DNA from: an uncultured Flammeovirgaceae bacterium
GTDB lineage: Bacteria > Bacteroidota > Bacteroidia > Cytophagales > Cyclobacteriaceae
Assembly: GCA_937138955.1 (NCBI GenBank)
Contig: CAKZPJ010000765.1
Location: forward strand, 1 to 19,122
Reading direction: 5' to 3'
Length of the DNA stretch: 19,122 nucleotides
Shown: positions 7,299 to 14,384 of the stretch, one piece after another
Layout: each line of letters starts with the position of its first letter
Position numbering within the stretch: position 1 is the stretch's first letter
Notes under the pieces: model-generated
Database searches by the model: none
The model's input: only the letters and a program-made list of their open reading frames with translations
What the model was told of the DNA's origin: nothing
Translations under genes and position numbers: made by a program

Positions 7299-8774
7299 TT
7301 GTATCGTTTTCTGATTCACAACTTTACCCCATTCACGAAACCGCTCGTACTGTTCCTGGTAAACTTTCTGATGCTCTGGATTGGGGCCGAACTCCTTTTC
7401 CTTTTTCGTATTCTTCACTACATTTTCTAGAGAGTTCACCAAACCTAAAGCGTAACTGCCTAGCATAATGGCTCCTTCAGCTACTCCGTGGTGGCTTTCG
7501 GCTACGTACACAGGCTTACCAAATACATCAGCAATCAATTGCACCATAAAATCGGAACGAGTTACCCCACCGTCGGCCCAAATAGCGTCGAAGTTTCCGG
7601 CAGCATCTTCTAGTCCCTGACCAATACTGTACATGTTATACACTACTCCTTCTAAGGCCGCTCGGGCAAAATAGTCTACGGTATGATCTGGATCTACTCC
7701 AAAGTAGCCTCCTTGAATACGCTCGTTCCAAAAGGGTGCTCGCTCCCCGTGAAAATATGGTAGGCAAACTAATTTATCGGCTCCCGGCTCAACTTGAGCG
7801 GCCTTCGTTAGCACTTCCTCGTAGGAGTATTTGCCGTGATACAAATTCTCGTGCAACCAGTTTAAAATAATGCCACCGTTGTTAGTGGGTCCACCTAATA
7901 CGTGATGCTCTTCAGTAAGTAGATAATTGAAAATTCGCATTTGCTCATCGGGGGAAACATTCTGCGAGATTAATCGAATCGCTCCGCTAGTGCCTAGCGA
8001 TAGCGTTGCCTCTTTGGGATTCATACCACTGGCGTACAGATTTGCCAAACAACCATCGCTGGCTCCCAGTACGATAGGAATATCAATCGGTAGGTTAGTC
8101 GCTTCAACTATCTTTTTATTGAGTCCGTGCAGTACGTAAGTAGTAGGTACCGGTTTAGACAACTGTTGAGCGTTGATGCCTGCAAATCCTAAAGCATTGT
8201 TGTTCCAACCCAACGTTTCCTGATTGAATAATCCGGTAGCCGTAGCCATTGAGTAGTCAATTACGTATTCGCCTACCCACTGGTAGAGCAGCCATTCCTT
8301 AAATGATAAAAATTTATGGGCTTGCTTAAATATTGCTGATTGATGATCGCGCAGCCAGGCAATCTTACAGAGTGGCAACATGGCGTGGATTGGTGCTCCC
8401 CCTTTCTGGTAGATAGATTTACCCAAATCAGTATCTCTCAGCTCTTCCGCATACTTTTGGCTGCGAGTATCCGCCCAGGTAAGCATGGGGGTGATTGGGT
8501 TCCCATCTTCATCTACCGCCAGTAAGCTATGCATAGCCGTACTAAAACTCACTCCTGCTATTGGCTCATTTAATTGCTCAAGCACTGCCTTCACCGTTTG
8601 GTGTACGGCTTCTAATATTTCTCGGGGGTTTTGCTCCCGGTAACCGTCCTGAGGTTGGTTTAGTGAGTAAGAAGCATCTTCGGCACAAATGTTTTTTCCT
8701 TCAATGTCGGCAGCCAACACCTTTACACTGGTGGTGCCTACGTCGATACCCAGCATAATAGATGCTTGACTCAT
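7293..8774 (-). CDS. gntK: Gluconokinase, FGGY carbohydrate kinase family, 493 aa
   Basis: FGGY kinases phosphorylate open-chain sugars or polyols. The pattern here fits gluconate to 6-phosphogluconate (ATP-dependent), feeding the pentose phosphate or Entner-Doudoroff routes. The N-terminal ATPase motif GIDVGTTSVK is at 9-18. Residues STAMHSLLAVD (78-88), TWADTRS (99-105) and GGAPIHAMLPLCKI (125-138) resemble the gluconokinase subgroup rather than xylulokinase or glycerol kinase. Asp240 in GASDG is the expected catalytic base, and GTSG (261-264) is the second ATP-binding motif. ADGGVTRSD near residue 400 is also typical. Length is normal. It is the last gene of a minus-strand run after lipB and a small unknown protein, 24 bases from the latter. 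No gluconate transporter or 6-phosphogluconate enzyme is nearby, so substrate is inferred from sequence only. Confidence 0.82.
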   Translation of the reverse strand: MSQASIMLGIDVGTTSVKVLAADIEGKNICAEDASYSLNQPQDGYREQNPREILEAVHQTVKAVLEQLNEPIAGVSFSTAMHSLLAVDEDGNPITPMLTWADTRSQKYAEELRDTDLGKSIYQKGGAPIHAMLPLCKIAWLRDHQSAIFKQAHKFLSFKEWLLYQWVGEYVIDYSMATATGLFNQETLGWNNNALGFAGINAQQLSKPVPTTYVLHGLNKKIVEATNLPIDIPIVLGASDGCLANLYASGMNPKEATLSLGTSGAIRLISQNVSPDEQMRIFNYLLTEEHHVLGGPTNNGGIILNWLHENLYHGKYSYEEVLTKAAQVEPGADKLVCLPYFHGERAPFWNERIQGGYFGVDPDHTVDYFARAALEGVVYNMYSIGQGLEDAAGNFDAIWADGGVTRSDFMVQLIADVFGKPVYVAESHHGVAEGAIMLGSYALGLVNSLENVVKNTKKEKEFGPNPEHQKVYQEQYERFREWGKVVNQKTIQS

Positions 8775-8798
8775 AGTTTAAAAAATTAGGTTTTACTT

Positions 8799-9200
8799 TC
8801 AGGCGTGTAGTACACCTTCCATGTTCAGTAAATCTATATACCGAAAATTTTCGTCAGTTATACTATCGGGCACAAAGACAAATTTCTTGTCGTATACTTC
8901 TCTCCCTCGATAGTAACTGACCCAAAACTGATTGACTAAAGCAAACAGCTCAGGATTAATTAACTCTATCTTCGCCACACTGTTCGGAGCCACACTATCT
9001 AAATAGTGCCGAAGTACCGATGTCTTCTGCTCTTTCTTTTTGCTATAGCCCGATGAGTTGACTAATACATTTTCCAGCGTAAAATCATTTTCATTAATTA
9101 GATAAACGTGGAATTCATATTCATTGGACACTTCGTTTTTCTGGCGGCTAATTGCCATTTGCACGCCTTCTACCTTCGGAAAATCAATATCTTTTTTCAT
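8799..9200 (-). CDS. Conserved Bacteroidota protein of unknown function, 133 aa
   Basis: This is a small, soluble-looking protein without a signal peptide or membrane helix. Alternating hydrophobic/polar stretches (EYEFHVYLINENDFTLENVLV, AKIELINPELFALVNQFWVSYY) suggest a beta-sandwich. Charged and aromatic residues are frequent, and the C-terminus reads NMEGVLHA. I recognise this only as a family common in Bacteroidota without a defined role; it has none of the features of an aminoacyl-tRNA synthetase. Its start codon overlaps the lipB stop by four bases (ATGA), implying translational coupling. Gluconokinase follows 24 bases later. Coupling to lipB hints at, but does not prove, a lipoylation-related or co-regulated job. 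Confidence 0.75.
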   Translation of the reverse strand: MKKDIDFPKVEGVQMAISRQKNEVSNEYEFHVYLINENDFTLENVLVNSSGYSKKKEQKTSVLRHYLDSVAPNSVAKIELINPELFALVNQFWVSYYRGREVYDKKFVFVPDSITDENFRYIDLLNMEGVLHA

Positions 9201-9922
9201 GATGCTACTTCTTTAACAACCTTCATCTCAAACAAGTCAGCTAAATGCTTCAGCAATCGGGCACTCACTTCTTCCATATTCTGAGGCTCTCCCAACTCCT
9301 GCGCCATTGAAGTGACAGCTTTATCTTCTATCCCGCAGGGGACGATGTAATCGAAGTAGCTTAGGTCAGTGTTTATATTTAGGGCAAAGCCGTGCATGGT
9401 AACCCAACGGCTGGCTTTCACTCCCATCGCGCAGATTTTCCGTGGATTCTTTTGTTCTTCGTAATCAATCCACACTCCGGTTAAACCAGGAATGCGTCCA
9501 CTATTCAATCCGTAGTCAGCTAGCGTAAGAATAATCGCCTCTTCTAGTGTTCGCAGGTAGCGATGGATATCGGTAAAAAAATTATCTAAATCTAAAATCG
9601 GGTAGCCAACCAGTTGCCCCGGTCCGTGAAAGGTAACATCACCTCCTCGATTAATTGGATAGTACTGAATTCCCTTTTCACCTAATTCTTCGGACGACAA
9701 CAATAGATTACTTTCTTTACCGCTTTTTCCTAAGGTATAAACGGGTGGGTGTTCGCAAAACAGCAAATAGTTCTCCGTAGTTTTTGGCTGATCAGGTTGT
9801 TTGCGATTGGAAATTTTGGTCTGGACGATTTCCGCAAAAACCTCTTCCTGATAATCCCAGGCTTGAGCGTAGTCGATCAAGCTTAGATACTGAACATTTA
9901 CTTGTTTGTTCTTTTCAGACAT
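9197..9922 (-). CDS. lipB: Lipoyl(octanoyl) transferase LipB, 241 aa
   Basis: LipB moves the octanoyl group from octanoyl-ACP to the lipoyl domains of 2-oxoacid dehydrogenases and the glycine cleavage H protein, before LipA inserts sulfur. The BPL/LplA/LipB fold is evident from the family signature RGGDVTFHGPGQLVGYPI (92-109). The catalytic pair is visible: Lys169 in GVKASRW and the acyl-carrying Cys196 in IVPCGI. TMHGFALNINTDL (175-187) is also conserved. Length is normal, and residues 36-50 form a Lys/Gln/Pro-rich insertion before the first core strand. The ATG at 9922 is the natural start. It is the first gene of the lipB - unknown - gluconokinase run. The 133 bases upstream hold no promoter that I trust. 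LipA is not in the window. Confidence 0.95.
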   Translation of the reverse strand: MSEKNKQVNVQYLSLIDYAQAWDYQEEVFAEIVQTKISNRKQPDQPKTTENYLLFCEHPPVYTLGKSGKESNLLLSSEELGEKGIQYYPINRGGDVTFHGPGQLVGYPILDLDNFFTDIHRYLRTLEEAIILTLADYGLNSGRIPGLTGVWIDYEEQKNPRKICAMGVKASRWVTMHGFALNINTDLSYFDYIVPCGIEDKAVTSMAQELGEPQNMEEVSARLLKHLADLFEMKVVKEVAS

Positions 9923-10055
9923 TCAAAGGCTATTGGATTGCAATCTGATTAGGTAAGTAGAAACATCTGGAACAGATCCGGGGAAATACCTAGAAAAAAT
10001 TACCCACTTACTCGCCAACAATTTGTAATCTTAAATTTTTCAATTTACAGTTACA

Positions 10056-11039
10056 CTAATCAGGTACGTAAGACTCTAACAGCGTAAAGCCCCCTGACGT
10101 TACCAATTCCACGTGTTTGATGCTAGCCGGAAGCAAACATGCTTCTCCTTTTTTGATTGAGTAGCTTTTGCCATCATTATAAATATCCGCTTCACCATCT
10201 ACACAAACATAGATCGTAAATGAATCTCGATCTGAGTAATCCCGTGAAGTGTTCTTGGTAAATTGTAAGCGAGAAGTAACGAAGTAAGGTGCTTTGACTA
10301 TATCTACTACTTCATCTTCTTTTGCTTCGTAGAGAGTTTTGTATTCATCGTATTCTTGATAGTCAATGGCATCCAGCGCTTGCTCTACGTGCAGTTCGCG
10401 GGTTTTTCCCTGGTCATCTTTCCGATCAAAATCATAGATGCGGTAAGTAACATCCGAGGTCTGCTGAATTTCGGCCAGTAAAATTCCTTTACCGATGCTA
10501 TGGACGCGCCCGGCGGGCAAAAAATAAACGTCTCCAGCCTGAACATCCTCTTCGTTTAGAATACTCATTAACTTACCATCCTCAAAAGCATCTAAGTACT
10601 TTTCGCGGCTCATCGGTTGATTGAAACCTACCGTAAGTTGAGCTTCGTCATCAGCCTGCATAATGTACCACATCTCGGTCTTTCCGAAGGAGTTATGCCG
10701 CTGCTGCGCCAGTTCGTCATCCGGGTGTACTTGGATAGATAGATCATCATTAGCATCAATAAACTTAATGAGCAGCGGAAACTCGTTGCCGTATTTTTGG
10801 TATACTCGCTCACCCGCCAATTTGCCTTGATAGGTTGCTAGCAGTTCTTGCAGATTTTTTCCCGCCAGTGCTCCTTCAGCTACTTCCGATACGTTACCAG
10901 TGACCCCAGATATTTCCCAGGTTTCACCACAGTTAGGAAGTGGGGCAAAGTCTTTTCCCAGTACGGTTTTAATCTTTTCGCCACCCCAGATTTTATCCTT
11001 AAAAATGGTGCGAAACTTCAGTGGATACAGTTCAGTCAT
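10056..11039 (-). CDS. manA: Mannose-6-phosphate isomerase, class I (ManA), 327 aa
   Basis: This cytosolic zinc enzyme interconverts mannose 6-phosphate and fructose 6-phosphate, linking glycolysis to GDP-mannose and glycan synthesis. The cupin-type core shows the expected metal ligands: Gln103 and His105 in SIQVHPDD, Glu122 in KTEMWY and His180 in GRVHSIG. The active-site Arg200 lies in TYRIYDFDR. At 327 aa it matches the short, Bacillus-like class of the enzyme rather than the roughly 390-aa enterobacterial form. The C-terminal part (about 255-327) is a second cupin-like beta domain. The ATG at 11039 is the clear start. The gene stands alone on the minus strand, with about 130 bases on either side. 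Confidence 0.92.
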   Translation of the reverse strand: MTELYPLKFRTIFKDKIWGGEKIKTVLGKDFAPLPNCGETWEISGVTGNVSEVAEGALAGKNLQELLATYQGKLAGERVYQKYGNEFPLLIKFIDANDDLSIQVHPDDELAQQRHNSFGKTEMWYIMQADDEAQLTVGFNQPMSREKYLDAFEDGKLMSILNEEDVQAGDVYFLPAGRVHSIGKGILLAEIQQTSDVTYRIYDFDRKDDQGKTRELHVEQALDAIDYQEYDEYKTLYEAKEDEVVDIVKAPYFVTSRLQFTKNTSRDYSDRDSFTIYVCVDGEADIYNDGKSYSIKKGEACLLPASIKHVELVTSGGFTLLESYVPD

Positions 11040-11075
11040 AACGATTTATAGTCAGAGTAAAGGGAAATATTTGTA

Positions 11076-11108
11076 GAAAGCATACTAATGCTTAACAATT
11101 GTACCAAA
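11076..11108 (-). promoter_or_regulatory. Weak candidate promoter for manA
   Basis: On the minus strand a TTTG (11108-11105) is followed after 20 bases by TATGCTTTC (11084-11076). This resembles the Bacteroidota -7 box but with three bases instead of two between TA and TTTC. Transcription would begin near 11070, leaving a leader of about 30 bases. Confidence 0.22.
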
Positions 11109-11170
11109 AGCATTTGATCACGGATCTTTTTCTGGGTAAGAACAGAGGTCATAGCTACTTCAATTAACAC

Positions 11171-11845
11171 TTATTCGTAGTATATAATAACGTCTTCGGG
11201 TGGTTTTCGTTGGGTTTTGGGCACTTTGGCATTTTCGGCGGGGTAGCCGACGGGGATGAGCAGGAACGGACGTTCGTTCGCCGGGCGGTTGAGTACTTTG
11301 GTTAAAAAATTCATGGGACTGGGCGTATGGGTTAAGGCTACCAATCCGGCTTGGTGAATTGCCGTCAGCAAAAATCCGGTAGCGATACCCACCGATTCAT
11401 TGACATAGTAGTTATTTTTCTTTTCGCCATCCTCCTCTTCGTAGGCTCGCTTACAAACCACAATCAGCCAGGGAACAATTTCCAGAAAGGGTTTGTGTTC
11501 GTCGGTACCAAAACCCTTCAAATCATCTAGCCAAGTATCTGACATGCGACCGTGGTAGTTGGTGTATTCTTCTGCTTCGGCAGCTTGGCGAATTTTAGCT
11601 TTTACCTCGGGACTAGAGATCGCGCAGAATGTCCAGGGTTGTTTATTTGCTCCCGATGGGGCTGATGAAGCCGTCATGATAATATTCTGAATCACCTCTT
11701 TGGATACGGACTTATCCGAGAACATTCGCAGCGAGCGTCGTCGGTTCATAAATTGGTAGAACTCTTCCACTCGTTGCAGCAGGGCTTTTCCTTCGTAAGT
11801 AGGATTCCGATAGGGGATGAATAGAGACTTTTTAGTAACAGACAT
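11171..11845 (-). CDS. Nitroreductase-fold flavoprotein, iodotyrosine deiodinase-like, 224 aa
   Basis: This is an FMN-dependent enzyme of the nitroreductase superfamily. The N-terminal RRRSLRMFSDKSV (35-47) and SSAPSGANKQPWTF (60-73) are the FMN-phosphate and flavin-contact motifs. The sequence follows animal iodotyrosine deiodinase closely along its length, as far as I can align it from memory. Glu93, Tyr97 and Lys118 occupy the positions of the active-site lid residues that hold the zwitterion of halotyrosine (human Glu157, Tyr161, Lys182). LTHTPSPMNFL (171-181) matches the TTTPLN segment near the flavin. Bacteroidota homologues with deiodinase activity are known, for example from Haliscomenobacter. 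The likely reaction is reductive dehalogenation of halotyrosines; a plain nitroreductase is the alternative. The start lies 34 bases after the GNAT gene, so the two probably share a transcript. Confidence 0.8.
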   Translation of the reverse strand: MSVTKKSLFIPYRNPTYEGKALLQRVEEFYQFMNRRRSLRMFSDKSVSKEVIQNIIMTASSAPSGANKQPWTFCAISSPEVKAKIRQAAEAEEYTNYHGRMSDTWLDDLKGFGTDEHKPFLEIVPWLIVVCKRAYEEEDGEKKNNYYVNESVGIATGFLLTAIHQAGLVALTHTPSPMNFLTKVLNRPANERPFLLIPVGYPAENAKVPKTQRKPPEDVIIYYE

Positions 11846-11879
11846 ACATTTACCAGTTCAATACTGTAAAGGTAAAAGA

Positions 11880-12335
11880 TTACTGGTGAAAGTGCATTTT
11901 CATACCTTCGTGCGAAGCGGTAAAGCCCAGGTTTTCGTAAAATTTGATGGCTTCCGGGCGTTGCTTATCGGTGGTTAACTGCAACAGGTGAGCACCGCGT
12001 TCTCTAGCGCGGTCAATTGCCCAGTGGAATAATTGCTTACCCAATCCTTGACCTCGGCGGTCGTGCTTAATTCGTACCGCTTCAATTTGGGCTCTAACTC
12101 CCCCTTGGTATGTGAGATACTGAATAAAACTTAGTTGAAGTGTCCCAACTACTTCACCTTCGTCTTCTACCACCATAAATTCTTGGTTTGGGTCACGTTG
12201 GATATTTTCAAAAGCAGCATAGTAGCTACTGGGTAGAGGGTCGGTAAAATCCTCACGTTGATGACCCAGTTCATCGTCGGTCAGCATACGTACAATTTCT
12301 ACTATATCGGCTGGAGTAGCTTCTCGGAATAGCAT
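11880..12335 (-). CDS. GNAT-family N-acetyltransferase, 151 aa
   Basis: This enzyme transfers an acetyl group from acetyl-CoA to an amine; the substrate is unknown. The acetyl-CoA pyrophosphate loop RRGQGLGKQL (93-102) is the classic R/Q-x-x-G-x-G/A motif. It follows the strand AQIEAVRIKHDRRG, and RPEAIKFYENLGF (126-138) is the conserved motif B with the catalytic Tyr. The frame stays open upstream to 12491, but those extra 52 residues are translated intergenic DNA. MLFREATPADI is the normal GNAT start, and a good promoter lies just upstream of it, so I set the start at 12335. It is the first gene of a pair with the deiodinase-like flavoprotein. Confidence 0.88.
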   Translation of the reverse strand: MLFREATPADIVEIVRMLTDDELGHQREDFTDPLPSSYYAAFENIQRDPNQEFMVVEDEGEVVGTLQLSFIQYLTYQGGVRAQIEAVRIKHDRRGQGLGKQLFHWAIDRARERGAHLLQLTTDKQRPEAIKFYENLGFTASHEGMKMHFHQ

Positions 12336-12355
12336 AGTTATACTAATTAGCAGAT

Positions 12356-12386
12356 GAAAAGTAATAATTGATAAGTAAGCAGCAAA
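12356..12386 (-). promoter_or_regulatory. Candidate promoter for the GNAT-flavoprotein pair
   Basis: On the minus strand TTTG (12386-12383) is followed by exactly 19 bases and then TACTTTTC (12363-12356). This is close to the Bacteroidota consensus TTTG-N19-TAnnTTTG, with one mismatch. Transcription would start near 12350, about 15 bases before the ATG at 12335, which supports the short form of the GNAT protein. Confidence 0.5.
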
Positions 12387-12501
12387 AATCAACAACATGT
12401 CCTGGGTTTGTTTCGGGATTAGCCATTTAGTAATAACTAAGACCCTGGACAGGTTCCTGGGGAGCAATTGAACCAAGCAATAAAATATCAAAGATAAAAA
12501 C

Positions 12502-12531
12502 TTTTAAATTTTACCGACGCTACTATCTTTT
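12502..12531 (+). promoter_or_regulatory. Weak candidate promoter for the cytochrome-VCBS lipoprotein
   Basis: TTTT (12502-12505) and TATCTTTT (12524-12531) are separated by 18 bases and resemble the Bacteroidota promoter pattern with one mismatch in each element. The start codon GTG is at 12550, so the leader would be only about 12 bases long. Confidence 0.3.
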
Positions 12532-12549
12532 ATACTAGTTTCGCCCCCC

Positions 12550-14112
12550 GTGGCGACTTATCGACTATCGTTCAAAATACTAGCAACTTTTTCTATTGGG
12601 TGGCTACTACTTAGCTGTCAGCCTTCTACTGAAATATCGGAGGTGGAGATAGCCGATACGTTATCAGTCGGCTATACTTTATCGCAGCAGTACTGCGGTA
12701 ACTGTCATCAGTACCCTGTGCCTAATTTACTGCCGAAAGCTACTTGGCAAAAATACGTCCTACCGCGTATGGGCCATCGCTTGGGAATCTATGAGCACGA
12801 CAGTATTCGTCAGTCTTTGTTAGAAATAGGCGTAGGAAGGGAACGAGTGGATCAGGCCGGAATTTATCCTGCTCAGCCCGTAATTAATCAAGATAAGTGG
12901 CAGACAATTCAGGATTACTACTTAAAGTATGCACCCGATTCTATATCAGTCAGTACGCCAGAAATTTCAGTGAGCTTACCCAACTTCCAGGTTCAGGTTT
13001 CATCCTACCAATTGTCGCCTCCTAGTACCACAATGATTAAAATTCATCGGCAGCAGCTTTTTGTAGGCGATGCTAATTCTAAAAGCCTCTATCAGTTTGA
13101 TTCTGCACTTAGCTTACAGCGAGTAGCCCGAACAGGAGAAGGCGCAGTACATGCCGAAATCTCTACCGAACAGCTTTTAGTCACCATTATGGGTTCATTC
13201 TCTCCTACTGATAGCCCTTCAGGAAAAGTTATCACATTACCCCGAGAAGATGAAGGTGCGCCCTACGTATTGCTCGATAGCTTGCAGCGTCCGGTACAAA
13301 CTACAGTAGCCGATTTAGATCAAAATGGTTTACCCGATTTACTTGTTTGTGAGTTCGGAAAATGGCTGGGCGGTCTCTTTTACTACCAGCAGCAACTGGA
13401 TGGGAGCTTTCAAAAAAACGTACTACGGCAACAACCAGGTGCCATTGTCGCGTATGTTCGTGATATTAATCAAGACAATCTGCTGGATGTATTGGCACTA
13501 TTTGGTCAGGGCGACGAGGGAATATTCGCTTACATGAATCAGGGGGACGGGAAATTTCAAGAGAAAACTATTTTGCGATTCCCGCCGTCTTACGGTTCCA
13601 GCTCTATGTTGTTGGTAGATATAGACGAAGATGGCGACGAAGATATTGTGTACACAGCGGGAGATAATGCTGATTATCCACCAGTACTAAAGCCTTACCA
13701 TGGAGTATATATTTTCACCAATAACGGTGGCTTTGCGTTCGAGCAATCTTGGTTTTATCCGCTTCCAGGAGCTTACCGGGCACTTCCGGCTGACTACGAT
13801 CAAGATGGTGATCTGGATATGGCAGTTAATTCTTTTTTCCCAGGCTATCAGTCTGATGCTGATGCCGGATTTGTATACTTACAAAATCAGGGTAATATGG
13901 AATTCGACGCTTATACCTTTACTGAGAGCATCTACGGAAGATGGTTGGTAGCTGATGCGGGAGATTTGGACGGCGACGGCGATTTAGATATTGCTCTAGG
14001 ATCACTAGCTTTTGAAGTGGTTCCTCCCAATGGTCTATTAAATCAATGGGTTGAACGGGGTATTCCGTTTATTGTATTGGAAAACCGGTTGAAAGCCAAA
14101 CTGTCTGAATAA
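12550..14112 (+). CDS. Lipoprotein with c-type haem motif and VCBS/FG-GAP repeats, 520 aa
   Basis: The protein begins at GTG 12550 with a lipoprotein signal peptide, whose lipobox LLSC places the lipidated Cys at 23. A haem c attachment motif CGNCH follows at 49-53, and Met74 in LPRMGHRLG is a possible axial ligand. KWQTIQDYYLKYAP (117-130) looks like the closing helix of a cytochrome c domain. From about 150 to the end is a beta-propeller-like domain with five calcium-binding DxDxDG-type loops, at 255-263, 305-313, 357-365, 415-423 and 472-480. The second loop is degenerate. Such proteins sit on the periplasmic or outer face of the envelope. An electron-transfer domain joined to a propeller suggests a redox or binding function, but the partner is unknown. 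No SusC/SusD genes are adjacent. Gene boundaries and domains are secure; function is not. Confidence 0.85.
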   Translation: MATYRLSFKILATFSIGWLLLSCQPSTEISEVEIADTLSVGYTLSQQYCGNCHQYPVPNLLPKATWQKYVLPRMGHRLGIYEHDSIRQSLLEIGVGRERVDQAGIYPAQPVINQDKWQTIQDYYLKYAPDSISVSTPEISVSLPNFQVQVSSYQLSPPSTTMIKIHRQQLFVGDANSKSLYQFDSALSLQRVARTGEGAVHAEISTEQLLVTIMGSFSPTDSPSGKVITLPREDEGAPYVLLDSLQRPVQTTVADLDQNGLPDLLVCEFGKWLGGLFYYQQQLDGSFQKNVLRQQPGAIVAYVRDINQDNLLDVLALFGQGDEGIFAYMNQGDGKFQEKTILRFPPSYGSSSMLLVDIDEDGDEDIVYTAGDNADYPPVLKPYHGVYIFTNNGGFAFEQSWFYPLPGAYRALPADYDQDGDLDMAVNSFFPGYQSDADAGFVYLQNQGNMEFDAYTFTESIYGRWLVADAGDLDGDGDLDIALGSLAFEVVPPNGLLNQWVERGIPFIVLENRLKAKLSE

Positions 14113-14384
14113 ATTAAGAGTATTCACAACTCTTAGGACGAAACCAATTCTCTCTATCACCTCTCTGATTGAAGGTTCAGTTAAAAATACCGTTCCAATT
14201 AAAGATAATAGCCTTAAGTAGATAATACCATAGTTAAGTCGGTCTGGTGTTGCATTATTTCCCCAATAGTGGGGAAATGATCAAGTAGACTATTCAACCA
14301 TTCGGGTATTCTTTATAAAAATCCCGCTTTTTCTTCAAGGCATTCTTTTTGAAATGTATTTTATCGTAATACTAAACTTTGATT
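14113..14384. other. Intergenic region before the M48 gene
   Basis: About 270 AT-rich bases with no convincing reading frame on either strand. It contains the strong palindrome at 14254-14281. Near its end, a TTTTTG (14346-14351) is followed after 21 bases by TAAACTTTG (14373-14381). This resembles a promoter but would leave almost no leader before the ATG at 14385. Confidence 0.5.
14254..14281. repeat. Near-perfect 28-base inverted repeat (12-bp stem, 4-base loop)
   Basis: Bases 14254-14265 pair with 14270-14281 around the loop ATAG, with one G-T wobble (14256/14279). The core is ATTTCCCCA facing TGGGGAAAT. No T-tract follows on either strand, so it is not a standard terminator. It could be an operator for a dimeric regulator, an mRNA hairpin or a short repeat element. 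Confidence 0.6.

Noticed and set aside
8799..9200. Phenylalanyl-tRNA synthetase fragment, a label I recall being used for such proteins
   Set aside because: No class II synthetase motif is visible, and the length is that of a complete small protein.
12336..12491. N-terminal extension of the GNAT protein by 52 residues
   Set aside because: It would be translated from the promoter region, is unlike any GNAT start, and a good promoter lies inside it.
14254..14281. Terminator of the cytochrome-VCBS gene
   Set aside because: There is no T-tract after the stem on either strand, and it lies about 140 bases after the stop codon.
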